Below are positions 17,732 through 26,343 of a stretch of DNA of 64,000 nucleotides, piece by piece. Each line of letters starts with the position of its first letter. Positions within the stretch are counted from its first letter, which is position 1. Position numbers and translations under genes: made by a program. The notes below the pieces were generated by a model. The model did not search any database and was not told the DNA's origin. It was given only the letters and a program-made list of their open reading frames with translations. The stretch comes from Marisimplicoccus sp038147335 (lineage in GTDB: Bacteria > Bacteroidota > Bacteroidia > Flavobacteriales > Flavobacteriaceae), in the NCBI GenBank assembly GCA_038147335.1, contig JAYQTK010000006.1:1-64000 (forward strand). The letters are read 5' to 3'.

Positions 17732-18682
17732 ATGAATATACTTGCTAATGATGGAATTTCTGAATCTGGAAAAAATAAACTAGAGGAATATGGTTTTAAT
17801 GTTGATTTAACAACAGTTGCACAAGATCAACTTATTAATTATATAAACGAAAACTCGATTTCAACCTTATTAGTTAGAAGTGCAACACAGGTAAGAAAAG
17901 ATATTATTGATAATTGTCCAAGTCTTAAGATAATTGGAAGAGGTGGAGTTGGAATGGATAACATTGATGTAGAATATGCTAAATCAAAAAATATTAATGT
18001 CATAAACACTCCAGCAGCTTCATCTAAATCAGTAGCTGAATTAGTTTTTTCTCATCTATTTGGATGTGTAAGGTTTCTTCATGAATCAAATAGATCTATG
18101 CCTCTAGATGGTGACTCAAAGTTTAAAGAACTTAAAAAATCATATGCTGGTGGAAGAGAATTAGCTGGTAAAAAAATAGGTATTATTGGTTTTGGTAGAA
18201 TTGGTCAAGAAGTTGCTAAGATTGCTATAGGTATTGGAATGGAAGTTGTTTTTCATGATAAATATATTGATGAAGCATCACTAGAGATTGAGTTCTTTGA
18301 TGGTCAGAATATTTCATTTAATATGACTTCATCATCATTCGACGAGGTTCTAGAAAAATCTGATTTTATTTCTGTACATATTCCTGCATCAGATAAGTAT
18401 ATTATAGATTCAAAAGAAATTGCCAAGATGAAAGATGGTGTTGGATTATTAAACTTATCTAGAGGAGGAATAATTAATGAAGAAGAACTTTTAAAAAATC
18501 TGGAGTCAGGTAAAATTTCTTTTGCAGGTGTTGATACTTTTGAGAATGAACCTAATCCTAGTATAAAGATTTTAATGAATTCAAATGTTTCACTTACCCC
18601 TCATATAGGTGCTGCAACTGGTGAAGCTCAAGACAGAATTGGAGTTGAACTTGCTGAAAAGATTAACGAGATTTTAAATTAA
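17732..18682 (+). CDS. serA: D-3-phosphoglycerate dehydrogenase (short form)
   Basis: SerA oxidises 3-phosphoglycerate with NAD as the first serine step. Motifs are GRGGVGMDNIDVEYAK, the Rossmann GIIGFGRIGQEVA, LLNLSRGGIINEEEL with catalytic Arg, and LTPHIGAATGEAQ with catalytic His. The frame is open back to an ATG at 17711 inside serC. ATG 17732, just after the serC stop, gives a better N-terminus (MNILANDGISESG) and 316 residues. There is no ACT domain, so it is the short type without the usual serine feedback domain. Confidence 0.93.
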   Translation: MNILANDGISESGKNKLEEYGFNVDLTTVAQDQLINYINENSISTLLVRSATQVRKDIIDNCPSLKIIGRGGVGMDNIDVEYAKSKNINVINTPAASSKSVAELVFSHLFGCVRFLHESNRSMPLDGDSKFKELKKSYAGGRELAGKKIGIIGFGRIGQEVAKIAIGIGMEVVFHDKYIDEASLEIEFFDGQNISFNMTSSSFDEVLEKSDFISVHIPASDKYIIDSKEIAKMKDGVGLLNLSRGGIINEEELLKNLESGKISFAGVDTFENEPNPSIKILMNSNVSLTPHIGAATGEAQDRIGVELAEKINEILN

Positions 18683-18984
18683 TGAAAAAACTTAAAGAAA
18701 AATGGGGCATAAAGTCTAATTTTCAATTAGTAATTATCTTAATTGTCTTTGCTATTACAGGATCTACAAGCGCTGCTATATCAGGCCCTACAATTGACTT
18801 TCTGTTTGGAGAAATTGAGATGAATGGTTTCTTGAAGTTTATTCTTCAGCTCGTTATAATTATGCCAATTTACCAAGTACTATTGTTGTTCTTTGGGTTT
18901 GTTTTTTTTCAGTTTAACTTCTTCTTCAAGTTTGTAAAAAAGTTTTTGAAACTATTTGGCTTAGGTTTCTTATTCAGAGATTAA
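18682..18984 (+). CDS. DUF6787-type small membrane protein
   Basis: This 100-residue protein begins KKLKEKWGIKSNFQLVIILIVFAITGSTSAAIS and has two hydrophobic segments (about residues 15-37 and 53-76). It ends in a basic amphipathic tail, LKLFGLGFLF. I recall this family as DUF6787 in Flavobacteriia, with no known role. Its ATG shares a base with the serA stop (TAATG). Its 3' end overlaps the converging msrA by 15 bases. Confidence 0.78.
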   Translation: MKKLKEKWGIKSNFQLVIILIVFAITGSTSAAISGPTIDFLFGEIEMNGFLKFILQLVIIMPIYQVLLLFFGFVFFQFNFFFKFVKKFLKLFGLGFLFRD

Positions 18985-19497
18985 TTCTGAAAATGAAGAT
19001 CTCAACTTATTTAATTTTGGATTAATCACTGCCTGACAGTATGCATTTTCAGGATTTTTTGTAAAATAATCATGATGATAATCTTCAGCTACAAAAAACT
19101 TTTGAATATCATTAACCTCTGTTACAATTTTATCTTTAAAAATACCTTGGCTTTCAAGTTCTTGAATAAAATTTACAATAGATGACCTTTCTTCTGGTTT
19201 GCAGAAAATAGCAGATCTATACTGAGTTCCAACATCAGCACCTTGTCTATTTATAGATGTAGGATCATGGACAGTAAAAAAAATATTTAAAATTTGGTTT
19301 AAATCTATTGTTTGATCGTACTGTAATTCAACTACTTCAACATGATTTGTATACCCCTCACAAACTTCCTCATAAGTGGGATTATCACTTTTACCACCCA
19401 TATATCCAGGTGATGTAAAAGTAATTCCATTAACTTTTTTAAATACCGATTCAATACACCAAAAACATCCACCTCCTAAATATATGCTACTATTCAT
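18970..19497 (-). CDS. msrA: Peptide-methionine (S)-S-oxide reductase
   Basis: MsrA repairs methionine sulfoxide (S epimer) in oxidised proteins. The 175-residue protein has the catalytic motif GGCFWCIESVF near the N-terminus, then GYMGGKSDNPTYEEVCEGYTNHVEVV, the substrate pocket residues in DPTSINRQGADVGTQYRSAI, and AEDYHHDYF. The length is normal and there is no signal peptide, so it is cytoplasmic. It diverges from the LolD-like gene by 38 bases and its end overlaps the DUF6787 gene. Confidence 0.95.
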   Translation of the reverse strand: MNSSIYLGGGCFWCIESVFKKVNGITFTSPGYMGGKSDNPTYEEVCEGYTNHVEVVELQYDQTIDLNQILNIFFTVHDPTSINRQGADVGTQYRSAIFCKPEERSSIVNFIQELESQGIFKDKIVTEVNDIQKFFVAEDYHHDYFTKNPENAYCQAVINPKLNKLRSSFSELISE

Positions 19498-19535
19498 TTT
19501 TAGATTTTAAACTAAAAGATTAATATTGTAAAAGT

Positions 19536-20201
19536 ATGGAATTATTGCTATCAGCTAAAGGTATTTCAAAAAGTTTTCAAGGCAGGAAAGTTCTTGATGA
19601 TATTGATATTGAAATAAAAAAATCTGAAATTATTGCAATATCAGGTGCTTCTGGTGCAGGTAAAACTACTTTATTAAATATACTTAGTACACTTGACAAA
19701 CCAGATGAAAACACTAATTCATCATTAATTATTGATGGAGAAAATATTTTTAATCTAAGTAATACTGATTTGTCCAAACTTAGAAATACAAAGATTGGAT
19801 TTGTATTTCAGTTCCATGAGTTAATTCCAGAACTAAATGTCATGGAAAATATTTGTCTTCCTGGATGGATTAAAAATGATAGTAAAGTAGCTGACAATGC
19901 AAATAGCCTAATTAGCTATTTTGGTTTAGATAAATTAAAAAATAAAAAACCAAATACACTTTCTGGAGGGGAAAAGCAAAGAGCTGCAATAGCTCGAGCG
20001 ATGATAAATAACCCAAAGATTATTTTTGCTGATGAACCTACAGGTAATCTTGATTCAACAAATTCAAAGATTTTATTTGATATATTTTTTAAACTTAGAG
20101 ATGATTATGATTGTTCTATTGTAATTGTAACTCATAATCCAGAAAACGCTAAAAAGTGTGACAGAAAACTTCAAATAGTTGATGGTAAAATCAAAGTTTA
20201 A
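19536..20201 (+). CDS. lolD: ABC transporter ATP-binding protein, LolD type
   Basis: This 221-residue ATPase has Walker A GASGAGKTTLLN (about residues 36-47), the Q loop FVFQFHELIPELNVMENI, the signature LSGGEKQRAAIARA, Walker B IIFADEPTGNLDS and the H loop IVIVTHN. This pattern fits the LolD/MacB group, which drives lipoprotein release from the inner membrane or related export. The permease is not in the window, which is common in Bacteroidota. The next gene starts inside its 3' end. A one-mismatch -7 element, TAATATTG, lies 7 bases before the ATG. Confidence 0.88.
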   Translation: MELLLSAKGISKSFQGRKVLDDIDIEIKKSEIIAISGASGAGKTTLLNILSTLDKPDENTNSSLIIDGENIFNLSNTDLSKLRNTKIGFVFQFHELIPELNVMENICLPGWIKNDSKVADNANSLISYFGLDKLKNKKPNTLSGGEKQRAAIARAMINNPKIIFADEPTGNLDSTNSKILFDIFFKLRDDYDCSIVIVTHNPENAKKCDRKLQIVDGKIKV

Positions 20202-20962
20202 TATTCCTGATTTGAAAGATTTTCTAGATGAAAAATCTTATCAATATGAAAGTCTGGAATTTATTAAAGATGATCCTATTTTAGTACCTCACTCTTTTAC
20301 CAAGAAAGAAGATATAGAGATATCAGGATTTATTACATCTGTAATTTCATGGGGTAATAGAAAATCTATTATCAATAGTGCAAAGAAAATTATCGAATTC
20401 ATGGATAATTCGCCTTTTGATTTTATTTTAAATCACACTAATAAAGACTTATATAAAGAAAAAGAGTCAATTCATAGAACTTTTAATTCTACTGATTTAA
20501 ATTATTTCATTGTCTCCTTAAAAAGGATTTATAAAGATTATAACGGTCTAGAAGATATATTATCAAACAATTCAAATGGAAATGATTTGCAGAAGCGTAT
20601 TTCAACTTTTAAAGAGATATTCTTTAGTATAGATCATCCAATAAGAACTAGAAAACACCTCCCCTCTCCTATTGATGGATCTAGTGCAAAAAGATTTAAT
20701 ATGTTTCTAAGATGGATGGTAAGATCAAATGAAAAAGGAGTAGACTTTGGCTTATGGAATAAAATTGATAAATCAGAGCTTTCACTTCCATTAGATGTTC
20801 ACACAGGAAGAATTGCAAGACTTTCTAGGTCTGCTTAAAAGAAATACTAACGATTCAAAAGCTGTAGAAGAAATAAATTTAAAATTAAGAGAAATGGATC
20901 CAAAAGACCCTGTAAAATATGATTTTGCTTTATTTGGATTAGGTGTGTATGAAAATTTTTAA
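20182..20962 (+). pseudogene. TIGR02757-type DUF2400 protein, frameshifted near the 3' end
   Basis: This gene encodes a roughly 260-residue TIGR02757/DUF2400 protein. The group resembles HhH DNA glycosylases, with RFNMFLRWMVR and LPLDVHTGRIAR as hallmarks. The first frame ends at a TAA at 20836-20838. The expected ending continues one frame over as GLLKRNTNDSKAVEEINLK, then DPKDPVKYDFALFGLGVYENF, to TAA at 20960-20962. Removing one T from TTT at 20822-20824 (giving ARLLGLLKR) or one G nearby restores the gene. This is either a sequence error or a real +1 lesion. ATG 20182 overlaps lolD. Confidence 0.8.
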
Positions 20963-20995
20963 TGATTTTTTTTCCATTGAATTAATAAGTTTATT

Positions 20996-21003
20996 TAATT
21001 TTG
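20996..21003 (+). promoter_or_regulatory. -7 promoter element of the dihydroorotase-like gene
   Basis: TAATTTTG is a perfect TAnnTTTG match located 16 bases before the ATG at 21020, in the 57-base gap after the frameshifted TIGR02757 gene. Confidence 0.5.
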
Positions 21004-21019
21004 TTAAATTCTTTTCTAA

Positions 21020-22282
21020 ATGAGCATACTCTTAAAAGGCGCAACAATAGTAGATAATAAGAGTAATTTAAATTTCAAAATAAAAGACATTCTGATCAAA
21101 GATGGTGTTATAGTTGACATTGCAGATAACATCAAAACTAAATCAAAAAATATTATTGATCTTAAAAACCTTCATGTTTCAAGAGGCTGGATGGATACAT
21201 CAGTAAGTTTTGGAGAGCCAGGATATGAAGAAAGGGAAACTATTTCAAATGGATTAGAAACAGCTGCATCATCTGGATTTACTTCTATATTGTTAAATCC
21301 GAATTGTGATCCGATTATTGATAATCATTCATCAATTGAATTCTTAAAAAGAAAATCGATCGATACTACTACTCAGATATATCCAATTGGTAGCCTAACT
21401 AATAATTCAAACGGTAAAGATTTAGCTCCATTGTATGATATGAAGATTGCTGGAGCAGTAGCATATGGGGATTATAAGCAGTCAATTAATGATTCATCAC
21501 TTCTTAAAATAGCATTAGAATACACCAAAACTTTTGGCGGAAGAATAATTTCATTTTCTCAGGACGAATTTCTATCAGAAAATGGAGTAATCAACGAGGG
21601 AATAGTCAGTACTCAACTTGGATTAAAAGGTGTACCTCCAATATCAGAATCAATAAGTATTTTCAGAGATATTGAAATTTTAGAATATTCTAATGGTAAA
21701 GTTCACATTCCATATGTTAACACAAAAAAAGGAGTAGATTTAATAAGAGATGCTAAGAAAAGAAATCTAGATATTACATCTAGTGTAAGTTTAGCTCATA
21801 TTACTCTTTCTGATAAAGATATTATTGATTTCAACACTAATCTTAAACTTAATCCTCCTCTAAGAGATAATTCTGATATACAAGCACTAAAAGAAGGAAT
21901 AATTGACGGAACAATTGATTTTGTTACAAGCATGCATGAACCTATTAATGATGATTTTAAAAAGGTTGTTTTTGACGATGCAATTCCTGGAACAATTGCC
22001 TTAGAATGTGTATTTGGTCTTCTATGCAATAATTTTACATTAGAAAAAACAATAGATATTTTAACAAGAAAAAAAGATGTTTTTGAAATAGAAGATTGTC
22101 CAATAGAAATTGGATCAAAGGCAGATTTGACAATTTTTAACCCAGAAGTTAATTATGTTTTTTCAGAGAATCATATACTTTCATCTTCAAATAACTGTGC
22201 GTATTTAGATAAAAATCTAAAGGGTATTGTTTATGGGGCAATTAATAATAATAAAGCCACATTAAATAAATTATGGACCTAG
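21020..22282 (+). CDS. Dihydroorotase-like amidohydrolase lacking metal ligands
   Basis: This 420-residue protein has the dihydroorotase fold by sequence: NPNCDPIIDNHSSIEFLK, KIAGAVAYGDYK, LNPPLRDNSDIQALKEGIIDGTIDFVTS, and a C-terminal amidohydrolase beta domain (CPIEIGSKADLTIFNP). The DxHxHxR metal motif of active enzymes is replaced by MDTSVSFGEPG. The catalytic Asp of the TSDH-type motif is Met in TSMHEPIN. I recall other flavobacterial members with the first change but with the Asp kept. It may be a structural partner of aspartate carbamoyltransferase, or it may act on something else. The stop overlaps the next ATG. Confidence 0.85.
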   Translation: MSILLKGATIVDNKSNLNFKIKDILIKDGVIVDIADNIKTKSKNIIDLKNLHVSRGWMDTSVSFGEPGYEERETISNGLETAASSGFTSILLNPNCDPIIDNHSSIEFLKRKSIDTTTQIYPIGSLTNNSNGKDLAPLYDMKIAGAVAYGDYKQSINDSSLLKIALEYTKTFGGRIISFSQDEFLSENGVINEGIVSTQLGLKGVPPISESISIFRDIEILEYSNGKVHIPYVNTKKGVDLIRDAKKRNLDITSSVSLAHITLSDKDIIDFNTNLKLNPPLRDNSDIQALKEGIIDGTIDFVTSMHEPINDDFKKVVFDDAIPGTIALECVFGLLCNNFTLEKTIDILTRKKDVFEIEDCPIEIGSKADLTIFNPEVNYVFSENHILSSSNNCAYLDKNLKGIVYGAINNNKATLNKLWT

Positions 22283-22914
22283 AGTATTTGATAAGAAGAT
22301 CTGAAAAGTCTTCAAAACCCTCAAGTATTTTTATGTTTCATGGATATGGAAGTAATAAAGAGGATTTATTTTCACTCGAACAGTTTTTTCCTAAATCATA
22401 TACTGTAGTTTCTTTTGATGCTCCAATAAGCCTTCCGTTTGGTGGATATTCATGGTTTAACATAGACTATTCGGATATACTTGAGAACAATTTAGATAAA
22501 AGATATAAAGAGATAAATGAAAGTATTGAGATGATAATGAATAATATTAATTCATTAATCGAAAAAGAGAATCTAAATAAAGAAGACGTATCAATTTTAG
22601 GTTTTAGTCAGGGCGGCAGTATATGTTGGAAATTAGGGCTAGACAATAGTTCTAATTTTAGAAGAGTTATTCCTATTAGTTCTTTCATTCATCCTAGCTA
22701 CCTTAATAATGATCTAGAATCTTACACAAATAGACTAATATATTGCTCACATGGGTCGTTAGATGATGTTATTCCTTTAAGTATTGTTGATGATCATATA
22801 TTAAAACTTTCAAAAAATAATGATTTGACTTATGATAAATTTGATTCTGGTCACACAATATCTCAAGAAAATTTAATTAGATTATTAAATTGGATTAACG
22901 ATACAAGTATTTAA
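22273..22914 (+). CDS. Alpha/beta hydrolase, phospholipase/carboxylesterase family
   Basis: This 213-residue esterase belongs to the YpfH/acyl-protein thioesterase-like group. It shows FMFHGYGSNKEDLFSL (oxyanion region), the nucleophile elbow GFSQGGS (Ser near residue 116), the Asp in CSHGSLDDVIPLS, and the His in SGHTIS. No signal peptide is seen, so it should be cytoplasmic. Its start lies 10 bases inside the end of the dihydroorotase-like gene. Its stop overlaps the converging MBL hydrolase gene by 4 bases. The substrate is unknown. Confidence 0.88.
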   Translation: MDLEYLIRRSEKSSKPSSIFMFHGYGSNKEDLFSLEQFFPKSYTVVSFDAPISLPFGGYSWFNIDYSDILENNLDKRYKEINESIEMIMNNINSLIEKENLNKEDVSILGFSQGGSICWKLGLDNSSNFRRVIPISSFIHPSYLNNDLESYTNRLIYCSHGSLDDVIPLSIVDDHILKLSKNNDLTYDKFDSGHTISQENLIRLLNWINDTSI

Positions 22915-23681
22915 TCTAATTCAATTACTAATCCATCATAAGCAAGACTTACATTAGCTGGAAGCTTTTCACAGACCTCCTCATGGAATCCCATATTATG
23001 ACTTATATGGGTAAAGTATGTCGTTTTTGGATTTATTTGATTGATAATTTCAATCGCTTCATCAACATTTAAATGTGATGGATGTGGATCAAACCTTAAA
23101 GCATTAATGACTAAAACATCAAGATTTTTTAACTTTTCTAGTTCTTCCTTTTGGATTGTCTTAACATCCGTTAGGTATGCAAAATTATTAATTCTAAAGC
23201 CTAATACTGGAAGCTTCATATGCATAGATTCAACTGGTGTTATTGTTAAGTCTTTAATCTGAAATTTACTATCCTTATTAATTAGATTTACATCAAAGTC
23301 TGGTGCGCCCGGATATTTTTTAGTTGGATCAAAAATATATGCAAATCTTTCTTTTAATGAATTTAAGACTCTTTCATGAAGATAAATTGGAATCTTTCCC
23401 TGTCTAAAAAAATATGGTCGAGTATCATCAATACCAGATGTATGATCAGCGTGCTCATGAGTGAAAACAATTGCATCAAGTTTTTTACAATCAGCTCTTA
23501 ACATTTGCTGCCTAAAGTCAGGTCCACAATCAATACTAAAGGCAATATCTCCATATTGAACTAAAATAGAGGATCTAAGTCTTTTGTCTTTTAAATCTTT
23601 ACTGAAAGATACTGGATGATCACTTCCTATAACTGGAATACCCTGTGAAGTCCCGGTTCCTAAAAAAGTTATTTTTAGCAC
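22911..23681 (-). CDS. MBL-fold metallo-hydrolase (PhnP-like)
   Basis: This 256-residue metallo-beta-lactamase-fold hydrolase begins KITFLGTGTSQGIPVIG and carries CGPDFRQQML, the dinuclear metal motif FTHEHADHTSGIDD, LTDVKT and THISHN. This pattern matches COG1235/PhnP-like phosphodiesterases, some of which open cyclic phosphate esters. The start appears to be GTG at 23679-23681, since no ATG lies in frame upstream. It is divergent from the next gene and converges on the esterase with a 4-base overlap. The substrate is not known. Confidence 0.88.
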   Translation of the reverse strand: MLKITFLGTGTSQGIPVIGSDHPVSFSKDLKDKRLRSSILVQYGDIAFSIDCGPDFRQQMLRADCKKLDAIVFTHEHADHTSGIDDTRPYFFRQGKIPIYLHERVLNSLKERFAYIFDPTKKYPGAPDFDVNLINKDSKFQIKDLTITPVESMHMKLPVLGFRINNFAYLTDVKTIQKEELEKLKNLDVLVINALRFDPHPSHLNVDEAIEIINQINPKTTYFTHISHNMGFHEEVCEKLPANVSLAYDGLVIELD

Positions 23682-23745
23682 ACATAAATCTATGATAATT
23701 TATTCTTTTTTATTATTTAATCTTTGTAATTTTATAAAAAAATCG

Positions 23746-25173
23746 ATGAATATTATTCTTCCTGGAGATAAGGATTATGAATCAAGACCTTCAGTCCAGA
23801 GAAAGTCTTTAAGAATAAATCTAAACGAGAATATTTACGGAACTTTTGTTGAAATTGGTGCTGGTCAAGAGGTAGCTAGACATTTTTATAGGGTTGGTGC
23901 TGCATCAGGAACAATTGCTAAGTCAATGAGTGCTTATGACAAGAGTTTTAGTGATAGCATATATGGTAAAGAGGAAGATAGTAGGTATGTTACACAAAAT
24001 AGATTGGATAAAATGCTCTCTCATGAAATGAACCTTCTTGAAAAAAGAATTTCAAGAAAAAAGTATCCAAATAAATTCTTCTTTGTTTATGCTAATACAG
24101 TTGCTACCATTGATTTTGTTAAAAAATTTAAAGGTCATGGATGGATGGGGATTAAATTTCAAACTGACCCAAAAGATGACTATTCTGAAATTAAACTTCA
24201 TTTAAGGTTTCATCAAAATGAAGCTAAGCTTCAACAAGAAAGTCTTGGTATAATGGGTGTTAATCTTATTTATGGTGCTTTTTATAAGCATAATGAGCCA
24301 CTTAAGTTGATGAAATACTTATATGATCATATTGATGATCAATCAATTGAAATTGATACTATTAATTTTAGCGGTCCACTTTTTAAAGACGTTGACAATA
24401 GATTAATAAGTCTTGAACTAGTTAGACTAGGAATGACCGATGCAGTTGTTTTTGATGAGACTGGAACTAATGTCTTACCTGCTCAAGTTTTATACAAAAA
24501 GAACATATTAACACTTCGAGGAAGCTATAGGCCAATAACTAAAGTGAATGAAGAAATGTTTAAGAAATCTCTTGAAGCATTTCTAGAGGAAAAAGGTGTA
24601 AAGAAAGAGAATACAATTGTATTACTTGAAATTACCCTCTCTAACTTAAGGTCTACAGGTGATATTGATGATAGTGACTATTTAGATCGAGCAAAATTAC
24701 TATGTTCTCTAGGTCATATGGTTATGATTTCAAACTTTTCAGAGTATTATAAGCTTGTTAAATATTTAACTAGGTATACAAAAAAACAACTTGGATTGAC
24801 TATGGGAGTAACAAATCTTATTGAAATTTTTGATGAAAAATATTATGATGGTGTAAAAGGAGGAATATTGGAGGCTTTTGGTAATATTTTTAAGAATAAC
24901 ATGAAAATATACTTATATCCAGTATTAGATAAACAAAAAGATACTGTAATTGACTCAACAAACTTAAAACTTGAAGATAATATGAAAGAATTTTATAAAT
25001 ACTTCAAGGTTAATGATAAGATTCGTGACTTAGAATTTAACAAAGATTATCTCAATATCTTCTCAAAAGACGTACTAAAACAAATAAAGAATAATACTCC
25101 TGGATGGGAAGATAAACTACCAGAGGGTGTTTCCGATTTGATAATTAAGAAAAAGATGTTTGGTTATAAGTAG
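23746..25173 (+). CDS. Conserved large protein of unknown function
   Basis: I do not know a firm function for this 475-residue protein. Relatives occur widely in Bacteroidota, sometimes with misleading names such as nicotinate-nucleotide adenylyltransferase. Its start region, SLRINLNENIYGTFVEIGAGQEVARHF then RVGAASGTIAKSMSAYDKSFSD, is very conserved in my memory of the family. KFFFVYANTVAT, GWMGIKFQ, ETGTNVLPAQVLY, LLEITLSNLRSTGDID and ending NNTPGWEDKLP are also visible. There is no signal peptide or membrane span. ATG 23746 is chosen over a codon at 23692 because AATCTTTG (23719-23726), a near -7 element, lies between them. Confidence 0.75.
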   Translation: MNIILPGDKDYESRPSVQRKSLRINLNENIYGTFVEIGAGQEVARHFYRVGAASGTIAKSMSAYDKSFSDSIYGKEEDSRYVTQNRLDKMLSHEMNLLEKRISRKKYPNKFFFVYANTVATIDFVKKFKGHGWMGIKFQTDPKDDYSEIKLHLRFHQNEAKLQQESLGIMGVNLIYGAFYKHNEPLKLMKYLYDHIDDQSIEIDTINFSGPLFKDVDNRLISLELVRLGMTDAVVFDETGTNVLPAQVLYKKNILTLRGSYRPITKVNEEMFKKSLEAFLEEKGVKKENTIVLLEITLSNLRSTGDIDDSDYLDRAKLLCSLGHMVMISNFSEYYKLVKYLTRYTKKQLGLTMGVTNLIEIFDEKYYDGVKGGILEAFGNIFKNNMKIYLYPVLDKQKDTVIDSTNLKLEDNMKEFYKYFKVNDKIRDLEFNKDYLNIFSKDVLKQIKNNTPGWEDKLPEGVSDLIIKKKMFGYK

Positions 25174-25620
25174 TTAATCAAGAATTTGATCAGCATGGTC
25201 TTTCGTGTTGACCTTATCAATTACTCTTTCAATAACTCCTTCTTCATCAATTATAAATGTAGTTCTAAGAACTCCTTCATACTCATTTCCTCTAAATTTT
25301 TTCTTTCCCCAAACTCCAAATGCATCAATTAATTCTCTAGAATCATCAGCTAATAAGTTGTATTTGAATCCAAATTTATCAGCAAACTTGTTTTGCTTAT
25401 CCACAGTGTCAGGACTTACTCCAATGACTTCATATCCCTGAGATGTGAGTTTAGAATAATTATCATTTAGATTACAACTTTGTGCAGTACAACCTGGAGT
25501 ATTTGCTCTTGGATAAAAGAAAAGGATAACTTTCTTTCCTTTAAAATTTGTAAGGTTAATAGTTTCACCCTTGTGGGTTGTTACATTTATATTTGGTATA
25601 TTATCGCCTACTTTTAACAT
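25174..25620 (-). CDS. bcp: Thioredoxin-dependent thiol peroxidase (Bcp)
   Basis: Bcp is a peroxiredoxin that reduces organic and hydrogen peroxides using thioredoxin. The 148-residue protein has FYPRANTPGCTAQSC. The peroxidatic Cys and the nearby resolving Cys, five residues later, show the atypical 2-Cys arrangement. It also has VIGVSPD, and RTTFIIDEEGVIERV near the end. It diverges from nth with 24 bases between starts. Its stop abuts the stop of the preceding plus-strand gene. Confidence 0.95.
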   Translation of the reverse strand: MLKVGDNIPNINVTTHKGETINLTNFKGKKVILFFYPRANTPGCTAQSCNLNDNYSKLTSQGYEVIGVSPDTVDKQNKFADKFGFKYNLLADDSRELIDAFGVWGKKKFRGNEYEGVLRTTFIIDEEGVIERVIDKVNTKDHADQILD

Positions 25621-25631
25621 AATTTTTTTTT

Positions 25632-25639
25632 CAAAAGTA
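25632..25639 (-). promoter_or_regulatory. -7 promoter element of bcp
   Basis: The minus strand reads TACTTTTG, matching TAnnTTTG, 11 bases before the bcp ATG. It lies within the 24-base gap to nth, so the two genes have overlapping 5' control regions. Confidence 0.5.
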
Positions 25640-25644
25640 ACTAA

Positions 25645-26292
25645 ATGAAACTAAAAGAAAAAGTTGATTTCCTAATAAATAAGCTTGAGGAAATTTATCC
25701 AACTCTTGAAATCCCGTTAGATCATAAAGACCCCTATACATTATTGATCGCTGTTCTTCTCTCTGCACAAAGTACTGATAAGAAAGTAAACGAGATAACA
25801 CCTAATTTATTTAATAAGGCAGATAATCCTTATGATATGATCAAATTATCAATTGATGAGATTAGAGAGATAATTAAACCTGTTGGTCTCTCCCCTACTA
25901 AGTCAAAAGGTATTTGGAATTTATCAAAAATATTAATTGACAAATATAATGGTAGAGTCCCAGAGGATATTAGTAAGTTGGAGGAACTTCCCTCTGTTGG
26001 TCATAAAACAGCTAGTGTAGTTGTATCTCAAGGGTTTGGGCAACCAGCATTTCCAGTTGACACTCATATACACAGGCTTATGTTTAGATGGGGATTATCA
26101 AATGGAAAAAATGTTGAAAGAACTGAAAAGGATGCTAAAAGAATTTTTCCTAAAGAAAAATGGAATGAACTCCATTTAAGAATAATCTTTTATGGAAGGG
26201 AATATTGCCCTGCACGAGGATGGGATATTAATAATGATATTATAACAAAAACTATTGGTAGGAAATCAATAATTAATAAACTTATTAAGTAA
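25645..26292 (+). CDS. nth: Endonuclease III without the Fe-S loop
   Basis: Nth removes oxidised pyrimidines and nicks the abasic site in base excision repair. The 215-residue protein has LLSAQSTDKKVNEITP, the helix-hairpin-helix LPSVGHKTASVVVSQGFG with catalytic Lys, and catalytic Asp in FPVDTHIHR. The usual C-terminal four-cysteine [4Fe-4S] loop is absent. Only one Cys is left in GREYCPARGWD and the tail reads IITKTIGRKSIINKLIK. I believe cluster-less versions are common in Flavobacteriia. Activity is likely kept, since cluster-free homologues are known. Confidence 0.93.
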   Translation: MKLKEKVDFLINKLEEIYPTLEIPLDHKDPYTLLIAVLLSAQSTDKKVNEITPNLFNKADNPYDMIKLSIDEIREIIKPVGLSPTKSKGIWNLSKILIDKYNGRVPEDISKLEELPSVGHKTASVVVSQGFGQPAFPVDTHIHRLMFRWGLSNGKNVERTEKDAKRIFPKEKWNELHLRIIFYGREYCPARGWDINNDIITKTIGRKSIINKLIK

Positions 26293-26343
26293 TTTTGCAA
26301 AGTGACTTATTATAAGGTAGTTATGAGATTATGACTCAAATTT

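Noticed and set aside
20822..20830. Programmed +1 frameshift (TCT AGG) in the TIGR02757 gene
   Set aside because: AGG is used freely elsewhere in this window and no stimulatory structure is seen. A one-base insertion is simpler.
25645..26292. Endonuclease III without the iron-sulfur cysteines as a new repair enzyme
   Set aside because: The catalytic Lys and Asp are present, and cluster-less Nth proteins are known in this class, so it was kept as a remark only.
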